A stretch of DNA of 64,000 bases. It comes from Phylloscopus collybita. Its lineage: Eukaryota; Chordata; Aves; Passeriformes; Phylloscopidae. Below, one piece after another: positions 1-12,500 of this stretch. The position numbers were made by a program, and so were the translations under genes. Position 1 is the first letter of the stretch, and the number at the start of each line of letters is the position of its first letter. Location of the stretch: contig JAJNNQ010000026.1 of NCBI GenBank assembly GCA_027886175.1, positions 13,139,501 through 13,203,500 of the forward strand, read 5' to 3'. The notes beneath the pieces were generated by a model. That model saw only the letters and a list, made by a program, of their open reading frames with translations, was not told the DNA's origin and did no database searches.

Positions 1-3000
1 TTGTGCAGCAGATCTTTTGCTTGGACCAGACTAAAAATGAAGTTCTGAAGTGAATTATTCCTCCTACAAGCCACCAGAGGAAAGCAAACAAATAGAAATC
101 TTAGCTGTATTGTACGTGTAGTCTTTGTACATAATGCATATTGAAGTAGCACGATTCTGGCTTTGAGTTCTCCAAGGAATGCTGTGCATTTTTATTTTGC
201 CCTTTTTTTTGATATAGTATAAAACATGATAAAATGTGAAAGCGAACTTCTGACGTAGATCGAGTGTTATCACAAAGCAAGGATGTGTAGAAATGGTGCT
301 GATGCTAAATGGACAAATTATGGGAATGTTGTCTTTGGGCTGTTTGTCATTCTTCATATTTGAAAAGCAGAGAGCGGGAGTGATGAGATGTTTCCACGTG
401 GAAGCACCAGTCCATTTCTTGTGACTGTATTTTAATCTGCAGTATAATACTTGTGTTGTGACTCTTGTTGTTACTTGTGTCCTGTTTGTTTTGATTCCAT
501 CTTCGTTTAGACTATTATTGGTCTTTAGAGCATGTAGGGATAAGGAACAATCTCAAACAGCAGGTTGTAGTATGTGACATCTGTTCTGCTTCATTATAGA
601 AAGAAAAGTCCTTTCAAATATTTTGAAAGTCTAAAAGAAATCAGTATTTATTTGTTGTTATTAGATCTAAGTAGAAATCATAAATGGTTTGAGATCAGTA
701 AAGCACTTTGGGCATAGCAGAAGGTGTTGCACTGTTTAAGGATATATGTATTACTCTTTGCTGTTCTTTAGCTTTATGTGTGTATATAAGCTCTCTCTCA
801 ATTAATTTCCAAGGGCTTGCGGAGAAGAGAATAATTCCATTAGGCAAGTTCTTGTCATGAAAACAGATGTATTTTTGGCCCAAGTTCTCCTATAATTTGA
901 ATGATTTTCTTTGAAAAGAATTTGCCTTTGAATGTGTGCAGACTGAAAAGTGAGGTTAGTATGAATGTAAAAGCAGATGCCAAAGTTGATCCCTGATTAG
1001 AAGTTTTCCTCTCAATCTTAAGTGACATAATTAGTCCTTCACAATGACAAGGTGGGCAAGGTTTTCAGTGCAGCCTGCAAGAGTGCAACAGCGAGTTAGT
1101 TTTCACAATGGGAATGATGTAGTCAAATCCCCACGTGTAGTGCTGAATGTCTGTCACATCATGTCAGTTATTAAGGGATGAACCTACTGGGCAAACTGAG
1201 CATTTCAGAGGGTTGCTCTAGGCATTATAGGACCATTAATTAGTTCTGTAAGTGAGGTATACATGTATAGTCATTACTTGTTCTATGCTGTGCTTGGATT
1301 GCAATGAATGAAGTGATGTTTTAAAAAATCCATGCAGTAGGGTCCTTTTGTAGCAACTTAGTCAACATTTTGATACTTTTCTTCCAAAGCAAGAGCATAG
1401 AGGGAGATAAAAGATTTTTCTCTTCAAGTCTGGTAAGATAATTTGACAAAAAAGAATTATTCTTCCTTTCATAACTGTGAAAGAGACTACCTGGACTGAG
1501 TTCAGAGTTTTGGTTTCATCTCTTAGCTTCTTTGTGCCTTTACTCCACTCTTTGTCTTTTCTTGTAAAAGAAAGAGCTAACTAGGTGAAATGCCTTTTTT
1601 ATTATCTTTTCCTTTTTTTTTAATCGTTATTTTAACTCTTTTCATGTCTGCGGGAGTCCTGCAGTAGTGAATGTCCTAAAATTGAATTTGTTTTTCTAGT
1701 GTAGGGCCACTCTCTTGACATACAGCTTTCACTCAGCCAAAGAGAGAAGCACCAGCTGATAAAAGTGGAAGATTGCTCTGTGGGCAGAAGTCAAGAAAGC
1801 CCTGAAGCCAGAGAGACAGGGGGCTTTCACTGTGCGGATTCCTAGTTAAAATGTAAATTGAGCCACTTTCATTTCCTCTTACTTTCTCTAGAACCCTCCA
1901 AGAGATCCTGTATACAGAACTGTGGCCTGATGGGATGGTGTTTTGATGCCTTTTTGTAAAAAGATATTTCTTTTGGAGACAAAGAACCAACTCCCTTAAG
2001 AGACACTTTTTACTCCTCACTTTTTTTTTCTCTCCTCCCATTCTTTTTTTTTCTGCAGCACCTTCTGGTGTTCAACAGTTGCATATTGTTCAGAAGCTTT
2101 CTGCAACAGCTTCCCAAAATGAAAAAGGGAGGACCTCTGACCAGGAGCAGAGATTTTTCCTGGTTGTGAACTACTGAGCTTATCACAGGACCTCCAAATA
2201 CCTGTGTGGATTCATATAGAATAAAATACTTATAAAATGGACATTTGAATCTGGTAGAGTTGAAGGATGCTTTGATGGCTGTTCTCTTTAAGTAAGTGGA
2301 ACTTTCCAAGCTGTCATGAAATTAATTTCAGTCTTCATTTGGGTGCAGGTTGTAGGAGTGTCTCACTTGAAATGATAATCTACACTTACAAAAACAGTGT
2401 CATTTTTCTACCAATTCAACAACGAAGTAAATTTAAATCCTACATGAGAAGAGGTGGGCAGATGTTAAATGGTCTCCCAGTGGCACTTACAGTGAAAATT
2501 CTGTTAATTCCTTCCATGGTTTTAACACGTATTTAGCTCCACAATAATGTTGGGAGTTTTGTTTGTCTGTTTTGGTTTTTTTAAGGACCAGGAAAGCAAA
2601 ATTGCGTGCTAAATTTTCAGGTTCTGGTCATTGTATTGCCTGTGGTAGTGTACTGTAACTGTATTTTATGTCAACACATGGGATTGAGTCTTAAAACCAG
2701 AATTGTTTATAAAGGGTGTGTAGTGAGGTTACTGCTCATAAGATGAGCTGTGAACACTGAATAATGTGCATTCACGTAGCCCAAAGCAAATGCAAAATAA
2801 TGCAATGCAGCTTGACCTTTTCTCATTGCAGGTTAACCTGAGTCTAATTAGCCTAGGTTTGCCTCAGGCTAAAAGTGGACGGGAATCACAGCTTGGCTGA
2901 GTAATAACTTTTTAATTCTTTGTGACTTGCTTTTGTGTTTACATCCTATGCTATTAGGGGGGGAAGCAAGGAGCTGGGGATAGAACAAAGGAGGACAAAC

Positions 3001-3637
3001 CAAAAGTGCTTGTTGCAGCACTACTAGTCACCTGCTAGAAATTTAAACTGAAGTTCAGTACTAAACAGCTGCTCGGTGTTGTGCAGAAGCTTCAGTAACT
3101 TACAGTCCAAACAGTTTTATGGACAATCCCCCAAATAAAAAGAGATCTGTAACTTTGTTTCAACAGCACTGGGGGCTTTTTTGCTTTTTTCCCTTTTTGA
3201 CGTGAGAAAATGAAGATGAATTGTAAATGAGCAGGGTCAAAACTTACACTGTCTAAAGTGAAGTTCTTAAGTTTTAATTTTCTTTGCCTTTGAGGTATTG
3301 GGTGAACTACATCTTAAATATCACATCTATTTCTTTAAACTTGTGTAATTTTTATTAGCCATTATGAAAGTGATTTCAATTCATAAGTCTGTTTCCTTCA
3401 CTGACTCCAAATAGGGTCACTGAACTGGGGATTCAGTACTCCAGGCTTAAAGTTTAGAACAATGAAATATCCAGTTTTGAGACACTTGTTTTTTCTGTGC
3501 TCTTTAAGTTCATAGATTTGCTAATTTGCTCTGAAAGTACTCTAGATAGGCTTAAGAAATAAACTGTCAGTTTGTATGCTGAGGTAGTTGTGGCAATGCA
3601 CTTCTGGAACTTTCCTTTTCAAAATGTGAGTAGCAGC

Positions 3638-3684
3638 TTTTTTTTTTGTTTGTTTGTTTGTTGTTTTTTTGTTTTTTTTTTTTC
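3638..3684 (+). repeat. T-rich tract with (GTTT)n
   Basis: A run of ten T at 3638-3647 is followed by four GTTT units (3648-3663) and then T runs broken by single G. It is a simple repeat with no other content. Confidence 0.9.
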
Positions 3685-4413
3685 TCGTGGTATGTGCTTT
3701 CCTTACTGTGTGTTCTGCAGTGAGAGGTCATTGCAGCTTGAGATAACAGTTGAAAAATTTGTAGCTTATACTGTCAAGTCACATCCAGAAGTTCATGCAA
3801 ATTTTTTAAGTTCATTTTTTCACCAGTGTAGCTGAAAAGCAGGAATTTCACTACCTTGTTTCAATTAATGTGTAACATAATGAAACTAAGAATTATACTC
3901 CTACACTCTAAATTTGCAAAGTGACATGTAGCTAGCATGAAATTTGGTTTCACAAGTTATTAAAAATTCCTTGTGTGAAGCTTTAAACCCCACACTTGCA
4001 AATAACTTAGTTTAGCTAGTGGTGGTATGTGCCAGGTAGTCTCAGTATGTTTATGCCTTTATTTTGAGTGTGGTTCAAAATCTCCAACACTTCAGTCTAG
4101 GTTTTGTAGCTAGGAATAAATATACCAAGTAAACTGCTTTCAAATGGAAATGGATTTATGCCATAGATTTTCATTCAGACATGACAAAGTGAAAAAGTAA
4201 GGTAGAGAAAGTCGTCACTGGTAACTGGACTTCAAAATTATGTTACCAAGTTAGCCATGAATTATTTGAAAATTCTTTGTATCTCTGGACATATGAGATA
4301 TTTCATAATGTGATATGGATGATTTAATGATACACTTGCTATGTGTGGAGCATCCCATGGGAATTATTGAAAAGATTCAGAAAAACATTATAGCTTTACT
4401 GTGAAGAAACAGT

Positions 4414-4558
4414 AGTTTTTGGTGGGGTTTTTTGGGCATTTGGTTTTTTTTGGTTTTTTTTTGGTGGGTTTGGTGGTTTTTTTGTGTGGTTTTTTTTTTG
4501 TGGGTTTTTTTTGGTGTTTTTTTTTAAGGTTTTTTTTTCTTTTCTTTTCTTTCTTTTT
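4414..4558 (+). repeat. G/T-rich low-complexity tract
   Basis: This is a run of T blocks broken by GG, GGTGG or GTG, such as GGTTTTTTTTGG, with almost no A or C. It ends in a pyrimidine stretch TTTTCTTTTCTTTCTTTTT. The lysine/proline-rich minus-strand open frames over it are artefacts of the composition. Confidence 0.9.
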
Positions 4559-4862
4559 AAGATTATGGCCATAATCCCATCCATGTTCTCCTGTTCCTTG
4601 ACTTTGCTTTGAAAACATAGTTTTGGTCTGGAAAATAACCAGTTTTACTCTGAAGAAACACATTTCTGTAAAAATGTAGGTGAAGTCTGAACTACAGAAC
4701 ACTTGTAGTTTTGTTGTAGTTTTTTTCCTTTTAACTCAAAAAACCCAGCCTTCCATTTTCATCTGAAACAGCTTTACTTGAAAGTATTTTCAAGCATTGA
4801 AAATACCTCTTGAGACTTATATAAGGTCTGTTGCTGAAGAAAAAGCAGTGTAAGCTCATCCA

Positions 4863-5930
4863 CAGAGTAACAGAGTCAGCTAGGTTGGAGAGTACCTTTG
4901 AGATTGTGTCCAACCTGAACACCCTCATGTGAACTAGACTATGGCACTGAGCGCCACACCCAGTCTTTACAACACTGCCAGGGACAGTGACTCCATCACC
5001 TCCTTGGGCAGCCCATTCCAATGCCAAATCACTCCTTCTGTGAAGAACTTCTTCCTCATGTCCAGCCTAAACCTCCCCTGGCACAGCATAAGGCTGTGTC
5101 CTCATATCATGTCAGTGGTTGCCTGGGAGAGGAGACCCGACCCCACCTGGCTACACCCTCCTTTCAGGTGGTTGTAGAGAGTGATAAGGTCACCCCTGAA
5201 ACATTTTCTCCAGGTTCAACAGCCCCAGCTCCCTCAGCCACTCCTCATAGGACTTGTGCTCTAGATTTTTCCACCAGCCTTGTCGCCCTTCTTTGGACAC
5301 TCTCCAGCACCTCAACATGCTCAGGTCCCTTTCTGCCTGGCTGCTGTCCAAGCCACTCGGTCCCCAGCCTGTAGTGCTGTAGGGGGTTGTTGTGGCCAAA
5401 GTGCAGGATCTGGTGCTTGGTCCTGTTAAACTTCATGTTGTTGGATTCAGCCCATCAATCCAGCCTGTCCAGGTCCCTTTCCAGAGCCCTCCTACCCAGC
5501 AAATTGACAGTCAAACCCAACTTGGTGTCATCTGCAGCTTTACTAATGATGCACTTGATCCCCTCATCCAGATCATCAGTAGAGATGTTAAACAAGAGAG
5601 GCCCCAGCACAGATCCCTGGGGGACACTGCTGGTGACTGCCCACCAACTGGATGCAGCACCATTCACCAGCACTGTCTGGGCCCAGCCATTCTGTCAGTT
5701 CTTTACCCAGCAAAGAGTGCTCCTGTCCAAGCCATGGGCTGCCAGCTTTTCCAGGAGTATGCTGTGGAAGACAGTGTCAAAGGCCTTGCTGAAGTCCAGG
5801 TGAACAACATCCACAGCCCCTCCTGCATCCACCAAAGGGTCACTTGGTCATAAAAGGAGATCAGGTTGGTCAGGCAGGACCTGCCCCTCCTAAATCCACA
5901 CTGGCTGGACAGAAGGATCAGCCTGTCCAT
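4863..5930 (-). mobile_element. CR1 LINE fragment, minus strand, 5'-truncated and internally deleted
   Basis: Read on the minus strand, this is the 3' part of a Chicken Repeat 1 (CR1) non-LTR retrotransposon: the later reverse transcriptase region, the C-terminal ORF2 region, and the 3' UTR ending near 4863. On the + strand the familiar CR1 phrases appear reversed, for example the stretch around 4995-5060 (unit of 'cattccaatgcc' and 'aagaacttcttcctcatgtc') and around 5560-5640 (the 'gatgttaaacaagag' and 'ccctgggggacac' region). The element is richer in G+C than its surroundings. Against the CR1 layout I remember, about 200-250 bp are missing near 5320, where the 'VQRRATRLV' coding part abuts the '[11 protein letters not shown]' part. 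The 5' end stops at the fingers/palm part of the RT, which is the usual 5' truncation. Exact ends are estimates. Confidence 0.95.
4930..5930 (-). pseudogene. CR1 ORF2 reverse transcriptase remnant, frameshifted
   Basis: Three minus-strand pieces carry recognisable CR1 RT sequence. From 5930 down there is CGFRRGRSCLTNLISFYDQV, and the frame is then lost near 5850. From 5673 to 5455 there is [13 protein letters not shown] followed by ADDTKLG, which contains the ADD of the RT catalytic box. From 5436 to about 5190 there is [15 protein letters not shown], then [10 protein letters not shown] and [20 protein letters not shown] stop codon interrupts after RDLDRLD at 5452-5454, where related copies read on. 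Another frameshift lies near 5265, since the RRATRLV and HKSYEE pieces are in different frames. With at least two frameshifts, one nonsense change and an internal deletion, this copy cannot encode a working enzyme. It is old insertion debris and has no link to PDSS2 function. Confidence 0.9.
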
Positions 5931-8900
5931 TGCTTAAATGAAAAACTAACCTATTCAAAACCCCCACTCCCCACATAAAACTAAGACACAAGACCTTGAG
6001 CATGTTTTGCTGGCAGTAGAATTTTGGTGGGTTTTTAATAGAAACCTCCATAGCAGTGGTGCTTTATCTACACACAGCAATTGATTGGCATAACTATAGG
6101 GCCAGTAGCTGTTTTGGAGTAGGTGTAGACTCTCTTACAGAGTAAAAGTGGTTTTATTCTAGACCAATTCTGGTCCTTGCTGAACAGACCAATTTTTTAA
6201 AACTGCTCTTCTAAGTGGTGGTTGCCTATAGCTGCAGTCATGAGTAAAGACCTGTAGCTGTGGTCCCCAAAGCAGCATCTTGTGAACATCTTGCCTTTGT
6301 GATTCTTTGTATCATTGGGAAAGGAAAAGTCAAAACTGATGCTGCCACTGCTCTACTGATATGGAGAGCAAGTTACTGTGATAACACTTTGCAGGCCAGC
6401 TTGCTGAACATTTTTCCTGGTCAGCAAATGTTTTGTAACACTGCTCTTTAGCTATTGGTGATAAACTTCATCTTTCAATTTACTCCATTTTCTTGTAAGA
6501 GGAAACAGTTGTCATTTTTTCAGTTGATGCCTGATGATGCTCAGGGTGTGGTATGTACTTCCCTATGCCTAACTGAATTAATCCTTTCTGTGTATGTTCC
6601 AGTATAAGAATCCCTGATGAATAGAGAATTCTGTGAGTAGGGTTCAGGAGGAAAGCCATTGGAACATCAGCTCTGCCTATGTGTAATCGATGCTTTGATC
6701 GCCTTGAAAAAAAATCTCTTTGCCTGATTCCTTAGTGTGAGTGGTGACATCCCATGTCACCAGTAGGGCCTAAGAACACACACACACACTATCACTAACA
6801 TTTTAATTATTTTGTACAGAAATAGGATTGCTGATCACTGGCCTGCAGTGGCTTGTAACATGAGCCAACATCCTTGGGTACTCATGACCCTTGGTTATAA
6901 AAGGCACTTTGCGACGGGGAGGAAAGAGATTCAGGCTGTGTTAGGAAAGACTTAATTTGAGTTGCTGTGTGCCTTATTACATGTTATTTATGAGAACAGT
7001 GTCCTGTTGATGTGTAGTTAGATAAGATTTTCCTCTCCCTTTCTCTCTCTCTTTACCATTCAGGAAAATTCCGTGTGAATTTTTTTGTTGTTGTTTAAAA
7101 ATAAGAGTAAGATACATGATTGGACCTTCAGCATTCAGGAGTTGCTGATGTTGTGCTTGTGGAATTATACAAATTCTTGGAATAGTCTTGCTACCTTCTT
7201 AGATGAAAGAATAGAATGCAACAAACGTTTTTGGTATTCTTTTTAGCTGCAGACTAACAATAGGATTGTAGCAGATCCCCAAGAATAAGAAAGTGTACCA
7301 GAAGCACCAAGTCCTTGCTGTTTGAGGAAAGAGCTCATTTTCTTTCATTAATGGTACTTTATCCTTTGGCCATATCAATCCTGTAAAGAAGTACAACCAT
7401 ACAGGCTTCATCATTCTGTTAGAGTTACAAGGTGCAGCTACTGTCTCTGCAAAATTGGAAGGAAAAACAAGGTTAGCAAGGGAGTATTTTGTTCCTGTCT
7501 CTGCTCATCTTGTAAGTTACACTGAAAACTTCCCTAAAAAGAGAGAATTCTAGGAGAATGTCACAAGCGCTTCAGCCTAAAACTGGAAAGCTAGTATCAC
7601 TGTAAACCATTTTTCATTTGAAATTGGTAGAAGATCATTGACTCAAAGGAAGAATTAAAGTCCCAAGATGAGTTATTTTTGCATTAACACACTGCATATT
7701 TACTCTAGTAGTTTTAATAACAGAATATAGGGCAAGAGTAAAATCCTATTTTAAGTGTTTATGTTCATGGCTACTATTATATTTGAATATAACAGGCATA
7801 GTCTATGTAATACAAAAATACTACATAATTTCTATATGATGAAAAAGGGAAATTATGTAAAAAGAAAGACTTGTTGCTGTTTTATAAATTGTTCAATTGA
7901 AGTAATTTAAGTCATCAGTGTCTGACATTTTGATGACTCTGGATATACCTGGAATTACATATTATGTATGTTACTTGTCGTTTATACCAGCTCATTTGAA
8001 TTTTCTGCTTGATGTGCTGTCTCAAATGCTCCTCTCCTTCAGAGTGAACTCAAAGTGTTACAAATTCCAAAGTCTGTGTTTTTATGGATTTTGAAGACGT
8101 ATGTGGTAAATTTCATGCAGCATTATTGACTGACAAAAAAGAATTGAAATGTTCCATATTTAGATGTTATCATATAAATGCCGTCATATGCTTCTTGTAT
8201 TATTTTACAGAAAGAATATTTTAAAATTTTGTGGTTCTGGTGCTGCTGCAAGTATTATAGACCTAATAAGATTGGAACACCAGTTATACAAAATCATTGT
8301 CACTCATGGTATTTGCAAATACAGGTTAAAGATGATGGGATATTTGGCTTATCTTAATAGGAAATCTTGGAAAGAGAGCTTGTCCTAATGCATGAAAGTG
8401 CACTGTAACTCTGGTCGACACCAGTATATTATAGTCAATTTAAGTTAAAATTAGCAGATGTAACACGCCAGGAATTAGCATGTCCTCTCCTTTGTTGCCT
8501 TGGAAGAAGCATGTACATTGAATCAGGACATTGTCATTTGAGTCTCTAGATGGCATTAGAAATTTCCTCTTAACGCAGGCACCCAATTTCTGTCTAATAT
8601 GAAGGACGAATATACTGCTTTTGTTCTTTTATCAAAAGATAGGCTCTATGGAGTCAGTTCTAAGAAGGTCAATAAGGGGAGTTAATTAAACTTTACTTGT
8701 TGAGAGTTTGCTCCAGGATTGACATTTTCTATACAGTCTATTAACATTTGCAAGTTCTTATTTTCAGATGGCTGACTTACCTATAGCTGTCAGATGCACC
8801 CTAGACAGTTGAATTTTCATTTGCAGTCATTAAGTCTGGAGCAAGAATCGGATTACTTAAAGACTACACACTTTAATTTGATCCTAAGTTCTGCTCAGTG

Positions 8901-9436
8901 AATATAACTAGTAACCACTGTTGTCCTTAAATTTAGTTAGCATTTAGTGTCATTCTATACTATAATGTTCAAGTGCCCTCAGAAGTTACTTTGTTTTCAA
9001 AGCAATGGATGATTCTATATGTATTTGTGGTGGTTGAGAATGTGAAATATCTTTGCTTAAGAACGTCATTCTCTGTATATTCTATGTAAGTTAATGTAAC
9101 TACAGTCTTCCCTGTGATATAAGAGACTGTCAGTAAATTGAAGTTTGTTCTCTGTCCAAAATGGGCAAAACTGTGGCTCTCTCCAAGGATTTTATTGTTG
9201 GGAGTTATCCTGCTTATTGCAAAGTGTCACCATGGTACTATCATTCTGTTCTGTAGCACTGCTCAGCAGAAGTGTATTACTGTAGTGAGAATGTTGGTCT
9301 TGCAAAAGTGTGCAAACCCCACCATTGGCCTGAAGGATCGTTTGATTTTTATCTGCTTCATTGTCTTGCTCCAGTACTGAAAGAGTAGGAGACCTTACTA
9401 GTAACTGATTTCAAAGTTTCGGCAATGGAGGTTTGG

Positions 9437-9513
9437 TTTTCTTTTTTTTTTTTTTTATTTTTTTTATTTTTTTTTTTTCTTTTTTTTTTCTTTTTTTTTT
9501 TTCTTTTTTCTCC
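9437..9513 (+). repeat. T-rich low-complexity tract
   Basis: Long T runs are interrupted by single A or C over about 75 bp, ending TTTTTTCTCC. The sequence is pyrimidine-rich on the transcribed sense strand. No AG or exon-like frame follows immediately. Confidence 0.9.
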
Positions 9514-12500
9514 TTGTGGCTTGCTACTTAAAGGCTGGTCTTCAGTATATTGTTAGGTAGTGAAAAAGGAAGTAAGCTGGGGAGCTTGTCGAAGCTGAGG
9601 AGGCAGTGCCTGGTTTCTGGTCTGCTGACAAAATGAAGCTCTTGTAAGTTTGCTTTGGGAGTGGAGACCATTTGGAGTGAACATGTGTGCAAAGAACCAG
9701 GTTTGTTCTTTGAATTTGTAAATTTTGGGAAAGTTAAGGAAGATGGTAGTTGTGAAATCTGGAATAAAGTTTGCAGTGGTATTATCTGCCTCTCATTAAA
9801 GTTGTACTAAGATACTTCTAGAGTGTTGGGGTTGAACTGAAAGCTCTTCTTTCCAGTTATACAGAAAAGTCAGGCTAAGCCTCAATATATTGTGAATAGC
9901 CTTTTTTTATCTCTGACTTTTGCAGGTGTATCTAAAGTATTATCTGGGTAATAGAAAACAGTTGTCTGTGTGTGTTCTTGGGTGTTTTTTTACCTTCTGA
10001 GAGACTGAATAATGTTTGTGGCAGGAGGCTGTTGATCCATACTTGTCTTTCCACATAAGCACCTCTCCAGAGGCTCAGGTGTTAAAGAAGAATGTAGAGG
10101 GGCAAAGTGAATGTACAGACATTTTTGTGAATTATATCTTGGTCTGGGTCAGACTCTTAATTGTGTCTGGAGATTTTTTTTTTACAGTTCCTACTTTTTT
10201 CAATGAAGTAAAAGTGTTTTCAGTTTCCTCACAGCAGGCTTGCATGTCTCTGCAGAAGTTTGTTGTGCAAGGAAGGACATTTATAATACATTTTTTTTTT
10301 CTAGAGGAATGAGTAGCAAAAATACAATAAAGCATAGAAACAGCTACTGGGATTTAGTGGAGAATTTAATATCTTTGTTTTCTGCCTATTCTTTATTTCT
10401 GATCACTCGTACTTCACCACAAAATACTAATCACATTTCTTTTAGAAAGCTCAGGATCCACTGTGGCTGGCCTCATCGGCAGGAAGGAGATGTCTGAGCA
10501 CAGACCTAGAGGCACTGAAAGGTTCTAGCATTCTAGCTGGCAACCTCCTAGTCTGGTGAGGAGAGAAAATGAGAACTCTCAGATTTTTTTTGGACTGGCA
10601 TCTAACAATGTTAAAAAGCAGTATTTGCCAACTAGCAAAAGCAAGGTTGATAGGCAAAGAAAATTGTTGAGAGCACTGTATGTTATAATGGTAGTGGTAC
10701 TGGATGAGGGTTCTTTTTTTTTTAAGCTCTGTATAATTCCAGTGGCATGCTTCTTGGATATCTGTACATTTTTCATTTACATTTTGACATTTAAATTTAC
10801 AATCCTGTAATTTTGCAGCTCATCTTACATACACTTTTTTCAATGGCAAATTGAAATCACAGATGAAGTGCGCTTGAGTAAAGAAAAAAAAATGTTTAGT
10901 GGGATGGGGGGAAAAAATGTTGTAGCACACAAACATATTCCTTGGCTGCAAGCTTGTATGTGCAAATTAGGCTCACTTAAGAGAACGACCTTTTTCATTT
11001 TTTCTTGTGCTAACATATCCCAAGGAAAGTGCATATGGTTCCTCAAAGTATTAAAATGTATCCCGCTGTTGGCATGGTAGGGAACACAGCTACCATATTC
11101 AAGAACTTGCCAGGAAACTGCAGGAAAGATAAAACTGGACTATTGGATTTGTGGTGAAAGCTTAGCAACTTTGCTTGGAGTTCTTTGGCTATGGTCCAAA
11201 GCTAAGTTCTGTCCTTCAGATGTAAGGTAACAGAATGAGGAAAGTTCTTTACTACTTTTGTCATGCTCTCTCTCTTAATTTTTAAAATCTATATTATTTT
11301 TAAAAGTCAAGTGTATCAGAAGTATTTTCTTCTGAAGTACTTGCCTGTTTGTGTTCTAAAAGAAACTTAGTAATTAGACATCTACACATTAGAGCTAATA
11401 AACAGCACTATTGCAAGAAGTGTAGTGCGAAGAAAATTTTATTTGAATGCATGGTATTGTTTTGACCAAGGATAGCCAAATAGAAGAAAAGAACAGACTG
11501 GCACCCGTCATAAATTTAAAATCTTGAGCATGCAATCAATGTTGGTATTTTTTTTTTCCCAGACTGAAATTGTGTATAGAGGTTTCATTCATCATATCAA
11601 GCATAAACTCAATCAAATGATTTTGTGTGTAAGCAGCACAAAATGGCTGTTGCTGAAATCTTATAGAATGATGTAGAAATTGAAGCAGGAGTTTCAAGGC
11701 TGTGTGGTAGTTCTGTGCTGAGATGGCAGTTCTCTTAAATTCATTCATATTTACTTATGGGAACATTTGTAGTTGCATGTCATAAGCAGAATGTCGTTAG
11801 CATCACAGTGGTGATTGATCAAGTCACGGCACATAAGGCAATGTGTATTATGGGATTTTGTCTTCTTTTCCATGGTCTCATGTGAACTAAGTGAGGTCAG
11901 GCAAAGTTGGTGTTTAGCTAAAGGAACAGCTGGAAAACTGGTGGAGGAAAAACCGATTTTAACAGGTAACTTGTTAACTTGTTTCTGCAAGACAGCAGTC
12001 TATTAATATTGACAAAGTATTATTTGGGAAAAACTGTTTCATAGTACCTGATAAATTTGGGGTGGAAGTCTAAAAAAGATGCTGAAATCTGACGTTTGTG
12101 TAATTTTTTCCTCAGATGAGATGTAGCACTGCCAGATCTGCGCCATAGTTGTTACAGGTTTTTTGGAACACTTCTGGTTTCAGAGGGCGGTGGTGATTTA
12201 TCTCAACCTCCTTTTTATTTATTTTTATTTTAAGATTCTGCTTTAATTTTTGAGAGTATTGCAAGTGGTGGTCATGGAAGAGTATTTGTATTTCATTCCA
12301 GAGGTGGCTTATATAACTGGAAAACTAAAAGATAAAATAATGGGACACTGGAAATCATTGTCTCTTTTTTTTCATCATTGCATTTGCTCATTTTTTTTCT
12401 TGAAATGTCAGTACACACAGGAGAATAAAAAGCCTGGGAATTGTCATAGTTTCAAATGAGTTATAGCTTTTCATGGATGCCTTTTGCCATTGAAAATAAT

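Noticed and set aside
4388..4702. Lysine/proline-rich minus-strand open frames
   Set aside because: They are produced by the G/T-rich low-complexity tract at 4414-4558.
5021..5853. Plus-strand open frames of 117-153 residues over 5.0-5.9 kb
   Set aside because: They are antisense readings of the minus-strand CR1 reverse transcriptase remnant and resemble no protein family.
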